Shown here piece by piece: positions 23,093-29,212 of a stretch of DNA of 29,212 nt. The notes beneath the pieces were generated by a model, which saw only the letters and a program-made list of their open reading frames with translations, searched no databases and was not told where the DNA came from. Source of the DNA: JBHEKP01 sp041859375 (GTDB taxonomy: Bacteria; Hydrogenedentota; Hydrogenedentia; Hydrogenedentales; CAITNO01). The first letter of the stretch is position 1. Each line of letters opens with the position of its first letter. The DNA is taken from NCBI GenBank assembly GCA_041859375.1, contig JBHEKP010000163.1, positions 1 through 29,212 of the forward strand. The letters are read 5' to 3'. The position numbers and the translations under genes are program-made.

Positions 23093-25462
23093 TCATCCCC
23101 CCATCGTGATCTCCGGCCTTGCGGGGCCCTCGTAGAGCGCGGCCTTGGGGTTGGTGTCCTCCGGAAGCGCAAATTCCGCGGGCAGGGCGTTCGGGCCGGG
23201 GGTATGAATGAAGCCGAAATAGCGGCCCATCCAGTAGTCCTCCAGCCAGCCCGTGGGCTCGGTGATGGTGGGTCTCCGGGGATTGTTGTCATGGGGCAGG
23301 GCGGTGCGGTTGCCGCGCTTGGCCTCGGTCTCGCGGGGGGACATGGCGCGGGTGCCGATGCCGTAGGGGACATAGCCGCGCTGCGGGGCCAGGTCGCCCC
23401 GGTGCGAGTTGGTGTAGGGCAGGTTTTGCAGGTTGAGGGTCCACGCGCGGAGGTGGTCCGCGGCCTGGGGCGCCTCGCAGTCGTTGCCGGTGATGGCGCC
23501 GTAGATGAAGTTGTACCAGGGCACCTGCTCCATGCGCTTGATTTCCCAGGTGCGCTCAAGGCTGCGGAGGTAGATGCCGCGCAGCACGGGGTCGGTGGTG
23601 TTGAGCAGGAGGGGGTAGAAGCTCTCAAAGGAGAGGCGGTCGTCCCACGGCGCGATTTCCTCCGGCGGGAAGGTGATGCGCTGGCGCACGGTGTGGCGGT
23701 GGTAACCCCACTCCTTGAGCTGGTCCAGGGCCTTGTCATACTTGGCGTCGCCGGTCACGGCGCGCGCGGTGATGACGAAGTTCTGGGCCTGCAGGCCGTT
23801 CAGCCCGCGCCCGTAGAAGCCGTAGGGCTTCAGCAGGTAGTCGGGGTCCCAGCGGCCCCAGCGGGTCGGCTGCCCGTTCGCGTCGCGCAGCTTCCATCCG
23901 TTGCCGATGACGTGGTCGGCGATGCGCCGGAGGTGCTCGGCGGCGCGGTCCTTTTCCGCCCCCCGCGCGGCGAGCTGGTGGAACACGGTCACGCCGTAGA
24001 AGTGGGCCGCGATCTCGTCGCTGGAGGTGTCGCCCTTCCATTCCCAGAGGCCGTCGGGCGTGGTGTACCACCGCGCGGGCAGGCCGCCCGAACCGAGTCT
24101 TTCCTGCTCGCCCCGGTCCGCGCCCTTCGCCCAGATGCAGCGCGCGGGCAGGCCGGGCACCCCGGTGATCTCCTCCAGCCAGGCGATGGTCTTGAAGGTG
24201 TCCACCGCCTCGGCCCGCGCCGCCTCGTCGCCGGTGGCGGCGTACTTGAAGGACATGGCGGCGAGGTATTTCACCGTGTGGCCGCCGTCGTTGTCGCTGA
24301 TCTCCCGGACCCAGTCGCCGGTGGTCTTGTGCTCCCTGGTCAGGTCATGAACGAAACCGAGGCGCTTGTGGCCGCCCTCCGCCAGCCGCCGCTCGAACCA
24401 CTCCGCCTTCTTCGCCAGGGTCATGGGCGTGTAGGTGATGACCGACAGGCCGCCGTCGGTGGCGACGCACACGGTCTTGTCGTTCACCGCGATGGCGTTG
24501 ACCCGGTCGCCGGGCAGCCAGAGGTTGCGCCCGAAATAGTGGAACTGGTCGCCGGTCATGCGGACCGCACCGCGCGCCGTGCCGATCCACAGGTCGCCGT
24601 CAAAGCCCCGGGCCAGGCAGGTGGTCTGGTCCACGGGCAGGCCGTCGTCCCCGTTGATCATGGTCCAGGCCATGCCGCGCAGCACCGCCAGCCCCTGGTC
24701 CGTGGCGACGAAGAGGCGGCTGCCCATGGCCAGCATGTCGTTCAGGCCCGTGGACGGGAGTTCGCCCCAGTCGGCCACGCCGGTCACGATGGCCTGGCCG
24801 TCGAAAAGGACCACCGAATCCTCCTGGAGCGCATAGATGGTGCCGCTGTAGCCGGTGATGCGGCGCAGCCCGTCAAAGGTGACCGGCTCGGGCAGAATCT
24901 GCGTGCCGTCCTCCATGATGAAGGTGGATTCCGTGCTGCGGTAGCCGCCCTCCGGCTCGATGCACACCATCCCGCCGCCGGCGTCAGGACGGTACAGATT
25001 GTCCTCCGCCGCGCCGTAAAGGAGATTGTTGTGCATGATCAGGTCGGCGTAATGGCGCTTGTCGATCTGACGCCAGGCGCCCGCCTCCGTGAGGTATAAT
25101 CCGCCTTCCGCCGCCGCCCAAAGGGTGTCATATAACGAAAACAGGCGGGACACCTTTTCCGGCGCGCCGGGCATGGGTGAGAGTTGGCCGTCCTTCAGCG
25201 CCAGCACCGATCCCCCGGAGACGGCATAGACAACATCCCCGACCACCGCCACCGAATCGAGCGGCTGGCCGGTGGGGTACTGGCGGCAGGTCTCCTGCAG
25301 GAAGGGCGTGTCCGCCACGGGTTTCCACAGCGGCGAGGGGCTTTCCCAACACTGCTGGAAACCGTGAAGGGCGTGGTGGTCACCACCGAGTTCAACCTCT
25401 TGAAGTTCGGCGGGCACGAGCATGAGGGCGCAGAGGGCGGTGAGGGCGGCGGAGGCAATCAT
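23093..25462 (-). CDS. large exported protein: N-terminal beta-propeller, C-terminal helical-barrel-like region, function unknown
   Basis: A 789-residue protein with a signal peptide (MIASAALTALCALMLVPAELQ). Residues ~70-345 contain repeated short sensor-type blades: VYAVSGGSVLALKDGQ, LWAAAEGGLYLTEAG, RLFVATDQGLAVLRG, LWIGTARGAVRMTGD and VCVATDGGLSVIT. They resemble the Reg_prop blades of hybrid two-component sensors. No histidine kinase follows. Instead residues ~350-720 are rich in helices and aromatic residues (TVKYLAAMSFKYAATGD, EIAAHFYGVTVFHQLA, AQNFVITARAVTGDAKYDKAL) like an (alpha/alpha)-barrel glycosidase or lyase scaffold, though no catalytic motif was identified. The C-terminus is Pro/Asn-rich. 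The ATG at 25462 has GGGAGA seven bases upstream. It may be a polysaccharide-active or binding protein; that is inference. Confidence 0.72.
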   Translation of the reverse strand: MIASAALTALCALMLVPAELQEVELGGDHHALHGFQQCWESPSPLWKPVADTPFLQETCRQYPTGQPLDSVAVVGDVVYAVSGGSVLALKDGQLSPMPGAPEKVSRLFSLYDTLWAAAEGGLYLTEAGAWRQIDKRHYADLIMHNNLLYGAAEDNLYRPDAGGGMVCIEPEGGYRSTESTFIMEDGTQILPEPVTFDGLRRITGYSGTIYALQEDSVVLFDGQAIVTGVADWGELPSTGLNDMLAMGSRLFVATDQGLAVLRGMAWTMINGDDGLPVDQTTCLARGFDGDLWIGTARGAVRMTGDQFHYFGRNLWLPGDRVNAIAVNDKTVCVATDGGLSVITYTPMTLAKKAEWFERRLAEGGHKRLGFVHDLTREHKTTGDWVREISDNDGGHTVKYLAAMSFKYAATGDEAARAEAVDTFKTIAWLEEITGVPGLPARCIWAKGADRGEQERLGSGGLPARWYTTPDGLWEWKGDTSSDEIAAHFYGVTVFHQLAARGAEKDRAAEHLRRIADHVIGNGWKLRDANGQPTRWGRWDPDYLLKPYGFYGRGLNGLQAQNFVITARAVTGDAKYDKALDQLKEWGYHRHTVRQRITFPPEEIAPWDDRLSFESFYPLLLNTTDPVLRGIYLRSLERTWEIKRMEQVPWYNFIYGAITGNDCEAPQAADHLRAWTLNLQNLPYTNSHRGDLAPQRGYVPYGIGTRAMSPRETEAKRGNRTALPHDNNPRRPTITEPTGWLEDYWMGRYFGFIHTPGPNALPAEFALPEDTNPKAALYEGPARPEITMGG

Positions 25463-25630
25463 GGTTCAGTCTCCCGTTGGCGGCCGGTGCGGCGCGCGGT
25501 CCTGCGTCAGCCTAGCAGATTCCCCCGGCAAAAGGGAACGCCGCCGCTTCATGGCGGACGCGGACGGAACCCCGCGCGGCGGCTGTTTTCCTACCCCGGG
25601 CGCGGCGGGGCGTGGTAGTATGTAGCCCGT

Positions 25631-25645
25631 CTTCGGCCCCCGAAG
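25631..25645. promoter_or_regulatory. perfect hairpin in the leader of the SDR gene
   Basis: CTTCGG-CCC-CCGAAG is a 6-bp perfect stem with a 3-base loop, beginning ten bases downstream of a possible -10 box TAGTAT (25616-25621), so it would lie at the 5' end of the transcript of the gene starting at 25702. No good -35 box is seen. It could be an operator or an mRNA-stabilising structure. Confidence 0.4.
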
Positions 25646-25701
25646 CCCGCCGCGGGGCGGGCGGGGGCGCGGCGGCGCGGCAACGACGCGGGAGTGCAGC
25701 C

Positions 25702-26670
25702 ATGCGGGTTTTGGTGACGGGCGGGGCGGGGTTTATCGGTTCCCATCTGTGCGAGGCGCTGGTGGCGCGCGGGGACCATGTGTCCGTGCTTGACGACCTG
25801 AGCACGGGCCGCTTTGAAAACATCGAGCACCTCCCGGACCTCCGCTGCATCATTGACTCCACGCTCAACCAGGAAATCGTGCGCGACCTCGTGCGCGAGG
25901 CCGACGTGGTGTACCATCTCGCCGCCACCGTGGGCGTGCAGCTTGTGGTGAACCACCCCATCCGCACCATCGTCAACAACATCCGCGGCACCGAGGTCGT
26001 GCTGGAGGAGACGTGCCGGTACAGGCGGCGTCTGCTCATCACGTCCACCAGCGAGGTGTACGGCAAGGGCACCAGCAGCGTCTTCCGGGAGGACGACGAC
26101 CGGGTCATCGGCCCCACCCACCGCCACCGCTGGTGCTATGCCGCGTCAAAGGCCATTGACGAATTCCTCGCCCTGGCCTACTGGCGCGAAAAACGCCACC
26201 CCGTGGTCATCGCCCGCCTTTTCAACACCGTGGGCCCCCGCCAGACCGGCCGCTACGGCATGGTGATCCCCACCTTCGTCCGCCAGGCGCTGCTCGGCGA
26301 GCCGCTGACCGTGTTCGGCGACGGCAAACAGTCCCGCTGTTTCGCCTATGTCGGCGACATCGTGCCCGCGCTGGTCACCCTCATGAACCGGTGCGACATC
26401 AACGGCGAGGCCTTCAACATCGGCAACAACGAGCGGGTCACCATGGAGGATCTGGCGCGGCGGGTCATCGCCCGCACCGGCAGCGCCTCCGAAATCCGTT
26501 ATGTCCCCTACGACCAGGCCTACGGCCCGGGATACGAGGACATGCGCCACCGCGAGCCGGGCCTGGAAAAAATCCGGGACGCCATCGGCTACACCCCCTC
26601 CACCTCCCTCGATCAGATACTCGACGCCGTCATCGAAAGCGAGCGCAAGCGCCTTTCCGCCGGCTCCTGA
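25702..26670 (+). CDS. NAD-dependent sugar-nucleotide epimerase/dehydratase (extended SDR)
   Basis: A 322-residue extended short-chain dehydrogenase/reductase acting on nucleotide sugars. The N-terminal MRVLVTGGAGFIGSHL is the GxxGxxG NAD-binding loop. The catalytic residues are visible in STSEVYG (Ser/Thr site) and Y-A-A-S-K (Tyr-x3-Lys). ARLFNTVGPRQTGRYGMVIP, TVFGDGKQSRCFAYVGDIV and AFNIGNNERVTMEDLA are the substrate-domain motifs shared by UDP-glucose 4-epimerase, UDP-glucuronate decarboxylase and dTDP-glucose dehydratase branches. The exact branch is not settled. The ATG at 25702 has GGGAG upstream and begins the Rossmann fold; the longer frame adds only low-complexity Ala/Gly/Arg. It probably feeds polysaccharide or glycan synthesis, but no glycosyltransferase is adjacent. 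Confidence 0.92.
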   Translation: MRVLVTGGAGFIGSHLCEALVARGDHVSVLDDLSTGRFENIEHLPDLRCIIDSTLNQEIVRDLVREADVVYHLAATVGVQLVVNHPIRTIVNNIRGTEVVLEETCRYRRRLLITSTSEVYGKGTSSVFREDDDRVIGPTHRHRWCYAASKAIDEFLALAYWREKRHPVVIARLFNTVGPRQTGRYGMVIPTFVRQALLGEPLTVFGDGKQSRCFAYVGDIVPALVTLMNRCDINGEAFNIGNNERVTMEDLARRVIARTGSASEIRYVPYDQAYGPGYEDMRHREPGLEKIRDAIGYTPSTSLDQILDAVIESERKRLSAGS

Positions 26671-26702
26671 CCCGCCCCGTCCACGCCGGCGAAAGAAAAG
26701 AA

Positions 26703-26732
26703 TTGTTGTAAAACTGCGCCGGAAGGTATAAT
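26703..26732 (+). promoter_or_regulatory. strong candidate sigma-70 promoter for the TPR gene
   Basis: TTGTTG (26703-26708), an 18-base spacer and a perfect TATAAT (26727-26732) precede the TPR gene. Transcription would start near 26739, leaving a ~30-base leader with AAGGAG. It is the best consensus promoter in the window. Confidence 0.62.
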
Positions 26733-26768
26733 GGACCGAACGCAGGGTGGCTGAAGGAGCTTTTGGAC

Positions 26769-27185
26769 GTGGACACGAACGAACTGTATCTGCATTACCG
26801 GGAGGCGATCCAGCTGGTCAAGGTGGGCCGGTATGAAGAGGCGCACCACATGCTCACCGAGATTGACGCGGAGCGCCCCGGAACCAAGAACGTGCTGTAC
26901 GCGATTGCCGTGTGCTGCGACATGATGGGGCGCACGGAGGAGGCGCTGGATTTGTGCGAGCGCCTCATCGCCGAGCACGACCACCCCAAGGCCCGCATGA
27001 TCAAGGCGCGCATCGAGGCGGCCGCCAAGGAGCCGGATCTTCCGAAGGTGGACCTCGTTTCAGGGCTGGGTCTCGGCACCCCCAAGCCGCCCGCCCCCGC
27101 GGCTGCACAGACACCCCCGCCACCGCCGCCCGCGCCCCCGAAAAAAAAGGCCGGGTGGAGTTTCCTCGGGAAGAAAAAGAAGTAA
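26769..27185 (+). CDS. small TPR-repeat protein with Pro/Lys-rich tail
   Basis: A 138-residue protein (140 if TTG at 26763 is used). Residues ~5-85 form about two tetratricopeptide repeats: YLHYREAIQLVKVGRYEEAHHMLTEID and VLYAIAVCCDMMGRTEEALDLCERLIAE, with the expected small residues at positions 8, 20 and 27. The C-terminal ~30 residues are low-complexity proline/alanine followed by a lysine-rich end (KKKAGWSFLGKKKK). TPRs bind partner proteins; the tail may bind membranes or nucleic acid. The GTG at 26769 was chosen because AAGGAG lies nine bases upstream, whereas it is only three bases from the TTG. It has its own promoter and converges on dnaX, a position where many genomes carry recombination or nucleoid genes. 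Confidence 0.8.
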   Translation: MDTNELYLHYREAIQLVKVGRYEEAHHMLTEIDAERPGTKNVLYAIAVCCDMMGRTEEALDLCERLIAEHDHPKARMIKARIEAAAKEPDLPKVDLVSGLGLGTPKPPAPAAAQTPPPPPPAPPKKKAGWSFLGKKKK

Positions 27186-27200
27186 CCCCCGGCCCCTTCC

Positions 27201-27215
27201 CGCGGCGGCGCCGCG
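27201..27215. terminator. perfect GC hairpin between convergent TPR and dnaX genes
   Basis: CGCGGC-GGC-GCCGCG gives a 6-bp perfect stem in the 31-bp gap between the two convergent stop codons. There is no T-run, so if it works as a terminator it would be a non-canonical bidirectional one. Confidence 0.35.
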
Positions 27216-27216
27216 C

Positions 27217-28986
27217 TCAGTCCATGGGCGCCGCATCCTCGTCGAATTCCGGCTCGTTCTCCCCGGGTTGCCCCTCCGGCGCGCTCCCGGCGCGCGCGGC
27301 GCGCTCCTCGTCCCCCTCCGTTTCCGCGCCCACACGGACCACGCGCCCCGGAAAGACCTGCATGACCGCGAACAGGCCGGGGTTGGACATGACAAGCTGT
27401 TTCTGCTCCTCCGGGGAAATGGTCCGCTGGCGGGGGGCCTCCGCCTTTTTCTCCGGGGCGGCCGCCGCCTCCTCCGCCGCGCGCCCGGCCAGCCGGTAGC
27501 CCGTCAGGTTTTCCGTGGTCTCCGCCAGCACCCGTCCGAAGGCCTTCTGGATGTCCGGCCGCTCCGCCGCGGCCTGGGACTTCAGGTCATCCTCCCGGAA
27601 ACGGAGCACCAGCACCCCGTCCCCGGCGGTCTCGGGCACGGCCTCCCCGAAAAGGGCGCCCAGCGCGGGATGAAGGGCGCGGGCGTGTTCAAGAATGAGG
27701 GGCCACGCGTCGCCGGGGGCGTCCCCGGTGACCGCCACGCGCCTGGGGGACGCCGGAACCGAGGGCGCGCTCTTGGCCGGCCCGGCGTCAGAAGGGTTTG
27801 CGGGGGGTGAGGGGCGCGCCGACGGCGCGATGCCCCCCGCGCCGAGCATTAACAGCTTCTCCATCACCGTGTCGAGCGACACCTCCACATCCACCTTCGA
27901 CAGGCGGATGAGCAGCGCCTCAAGCGCCGTCCGCTGCGCGAGCTGCGAGTCGAAGCCCTTCGTCAGCTCCGCGAACTGCTCCACCAGCCGGATCAGCTTC
28001 ACCAGGGTGAAGCGTCCGGCGCGGGCCTCCATTTCGGCCACCTCCTCCGGCGGCAGGCGGAGAAGCTCGGGGTCCTTCGACGTCTTGCACACCAGCAGGT
28101 TGCGGTAGTAGCGCAGGATTTCCTCGACAAACTGGGTGAGGTCCTTCCCCGCCGACACCACCTCCTCCACCAGCTGGAGCTGGGCGGGGATGTCCGCCTC
28201 CACAATGGCGTCGCAGAGGCGGTGCATCGAGCGCCAGTCCACCAGGCCGAGCACGTCAAAGACGTCCTGGAAGGTGATCTCGCCGTCGCAGTAGGTGATG
28301 ACCTGGTCCAGGATGCTTTCCGAGTCGCGGACGCCGCCCTCGGCGGCGCGAGCCACGGCGTAGAGCGCCTCGTCCGTCGCCTTCAGCCCCTCCTTTTCGA
28401 TGATGCGCCGGAGCAGGCCCACGATGTCGGCCATGGCCACCCGCCGGAAGTCGTAGCGCTGGCAGCGCGAGATGATCGTCGCCGGAATCTTGTGCGCCTC
28501 CGTCGTGGCCAGGATGAACACGGCGTGGGGCGGCGGCTCCTCCAGCGTCTTCAGCAGGCCGTTGAAGGCCTGGATGGAAAGCTGGTGCACCTCGTCGATG
28601 ATGTACACCTTGTACCGCCCGCTCGTCGGCACCATGCGGATGTTGTCGCGGATTTCGCGGATGTCGTCAATGCCGTTGTTCGACGCGCCGTCAATCTCGA
28701 TCACGTCGATGTTGCTGCCCGCCCCGATGGAGGTGCAGTTGTCGCACTCCCCGCACGGCTCCACCGTCGGCGCGTCGAATTTGGCGCAGTTCAGCGCCTT
28801 CGCAAGAATGCGCGCCGTCGTCGTCTTGCCGATGCCCCGCGATCCGATGAAAAGGAACGCGTGGTGGATGCGCCCCGACGCGATGGCGTTGCGCAGCGTG
28901 CGCGTGATGTGCTCCTGGCCCACCACCTCGTCGAAAAGCTGCGGCCGCCACTTGCGCGCCAGCACCGTGTAGTTTTTCTCGCCCAT
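27217..28986 (-). CDS. dnaX: DNA polymerase III subunit gamma/tau
   Basis: A 589-residue clamp-loader ATPase that opens and loads the sliding clamp and, through its C-terminus, links polymerase and helicase. Seen: the N-terminal YTVLARKWRPQLFDEVVGQEH signature in its usual place; Walker A GSRGIGKTT with Lys54; a four-Cys zinc module (Cys67, 78, 81, 84); Walker B YIIDEVHQLS; sensor 1 LATTEAHKIPATIISRCQRYDFRR; and sensor 2 GGVRDSESILDQ. A Pro/Ala-rich linker leads to a tau-type C-terminal domain that includes PLILEHARALHPALGALF. The start at 28986 has GAGGA nine bases upstream; the ATG at 28995 directly abuts it and is unlikely. It follows the SRP RNA gene by ~70 bases, a widespread gene order. 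Confidence 0.97.
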   Translation of the reverse strand: MGEKNYTVLARKWRPQLFDEVVGQEHITRTLRNAIASGRIHHAFLFIGSRGIGKTTTARILAKALNCAKFDAPTVEPCGECDNCTSIGAGSNIDVIEIDGASNNGIDDIREIRDNIRMVPTSGRYKVYIIDEVHQLSIQAFNGLLKTLEEPPPHAVFILATTEAHKIPATIISRCQRYDFRRVAMADIVGLLRRIIEKEGLKATDEALYAVARAAEGGVRDSESILDQVITYCDGEITFQDVFDVLGLVDWRSMHRLCDAIVEADIPAQLQLVEEVVSAGKDLTQFVEEILRYYRNLLVCKTSKDPELLRLPPEEVAEMEARAGRFTLVKLIRLVEQFAELTKGFDSQLAQRTALEALLIRLSKVDVEVSLDTVMEKLLMLGAGGIAPSARPSPPANPSDAGPAKSAPSVPASPRRVAVTGDAPGDAWPLILEHARALHPALGALFGEAVPETAGDGVLVLRFREDDLKSQAAAERPDIQKAFGRVLAETTENLTGYRLAGRAAEEAAAAPEKKAEAPRQRTISPEEQKQLVMSNPGLFAVMQVFPGRVVRVGAETEGDEERAARAGSAPEGQPGENEPEFDEDAAPMD

Positions 28987-29057
28987 GCCGTGCATTCCTC
29001 GGCCAAAAAAACGCCCCGCGGACCGTCCGTGAAAAAAGGACACGGGATCCGCCGCGC

Positions 29058-29166
29058 GAAACCAGGCTAACCTGCAGCACACGGAAACATTCGACTGCGG
29101 CTGCTTCCTCTCGGACCTGACCGGGTTCGCCGACGTCCCGTTGAACAGGACCCAGCCTCAGCAACG
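29058..29166 (-). ncRNA. ffs: small bacterial signal recognition particle RNA (4.5S-type)
   Basis: On the minus strand 29122-29099 reads the near-invariant SRP domain IV core: GGTCAGG, then TCCGAGAGGA, then AGCAGCC. It forms the symmetric and asymmetric internal loops bound by Ffh, capped here by a GAGA tetraloop. Outer parts pair as expected for a long rod: AGGCT near the 5' end with AGCCT near the 3' end, and CCTG with CAGG. The 3' half CAGTCGAATGTTTCCGTG is typical of this RNA class. It directs membrane-protein ribosomes to the translocon with Ffh and FtsY. Ends are estimated from pairing and could be off by about ten bases. Location just upstream of dnaX supports the call. Beyond 29166 nothing further could be identified. 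Confidence 0.93.
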
Positions 29167-29212
29167 GGGACCCCGTGACTGAAAACAAGCGTGTGGCGTC
29201 CCCGGGGCGCCC

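Noticed and set aside
27440..27470. Programmed frameshift site in dnaX
   Set aside because: The only A-run in this part of the gene is five A long (GAGAAAAAGG on the coding strand), with no classic A6G slippery heptamer, so a gamma-form by frameshifting is not supported.
29164..29176. ACGGGG-A-CCCCGT palindrome upstream of the SRP RNA as an operator
   Set aside because: It probably overlaps the RNA's 5' boundary, which is uncertain, and too little upstream sequence is available to judge.

Overview
The window is high-GC bacterial DNA with densely packed genes, many 4-base ATGA or TGATG start/stop overlaps and clear Shine-Dalgarno sequences. The mix of Tat- or Sec-exported type I sulfatases, a GH127-type glycosidase with a LamG tail, beta-propeller/PD40 proteins and a UroD-like protein recalls deep-branching environmental heterotrophs such as Hydrogenedentota or the Planctomycetota-Verrucomicrobiota-Lentisphaerota groups. 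This placement is an impression from gene content: no rRNA or ribosomal protein gene is present to confirm it.

Layout. 1-1620: 3' part of a Kef-type cation/proton antiporter with a C-terminal TrkA-C domain. 1639-6161 (minus): four closely spaced genes for a PD40 propeller protein, an exported metallophosphoesterase, a GT-B glycosyltransferase-like protein and a membrane-anchored alpha/beta hydrolase. 6162-6404: divergent promoter region with an 11-C run and a G-quadruplex-type motif. 6405-8320: a UroD-like protein and a HAAS/PspC-like membrane protein. 8327-10375 (minus): glycogen debranching enzyme GlgX. 10542-18208: a polysaccharide/sulfate-ester locus (GH127-LamG protein, three sulfatases, one small unknown protein). 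18295-21328: two oligopeptide-type ABC ATPases, then a ribose-type ABC permease. 21329-21536: a non-coding interval with a 9-bp-periodic GTCCAY array and a CCCCCT/AGGGGG hairpin. 21537-22996 (minus): ComB (2-phosphosulfolactate phosphatase) coupled to a divergent ribulose-phosphate-epimerase-like TIM barrel. 23093-25462 (minus): a large exported propeller protein. 25702-27185: an extended-SDR sugar-nucleotide epimerase/dehydratase and a TPR protein. 27217-29166 (minus): dnaX, preceded by the small SRP RNA gene.

How the genes work together. The central locus looks built to strip arabinofuranosyl-type and sulfate groups from external polysaccharides. Two sulfatases carry export signals and one does not, which suggests sulfate removal both outside and inside the cell. 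The neighbouring ABC components could take up products, but no complete transporter is encoded here. ComB and its coupled TIM-barrel partner point to three-carbon sulfonate metabolism, the most unusual part of the window. The dnaX-SRP RNA end is conserved housekeeping synteny.

The candidates most worth following are the ComB plus degenerate Rpe-like pair, the 9-bp-periodic intergenic array, and a 54-bp stretch identical between the two paralogous ABC ATPases.
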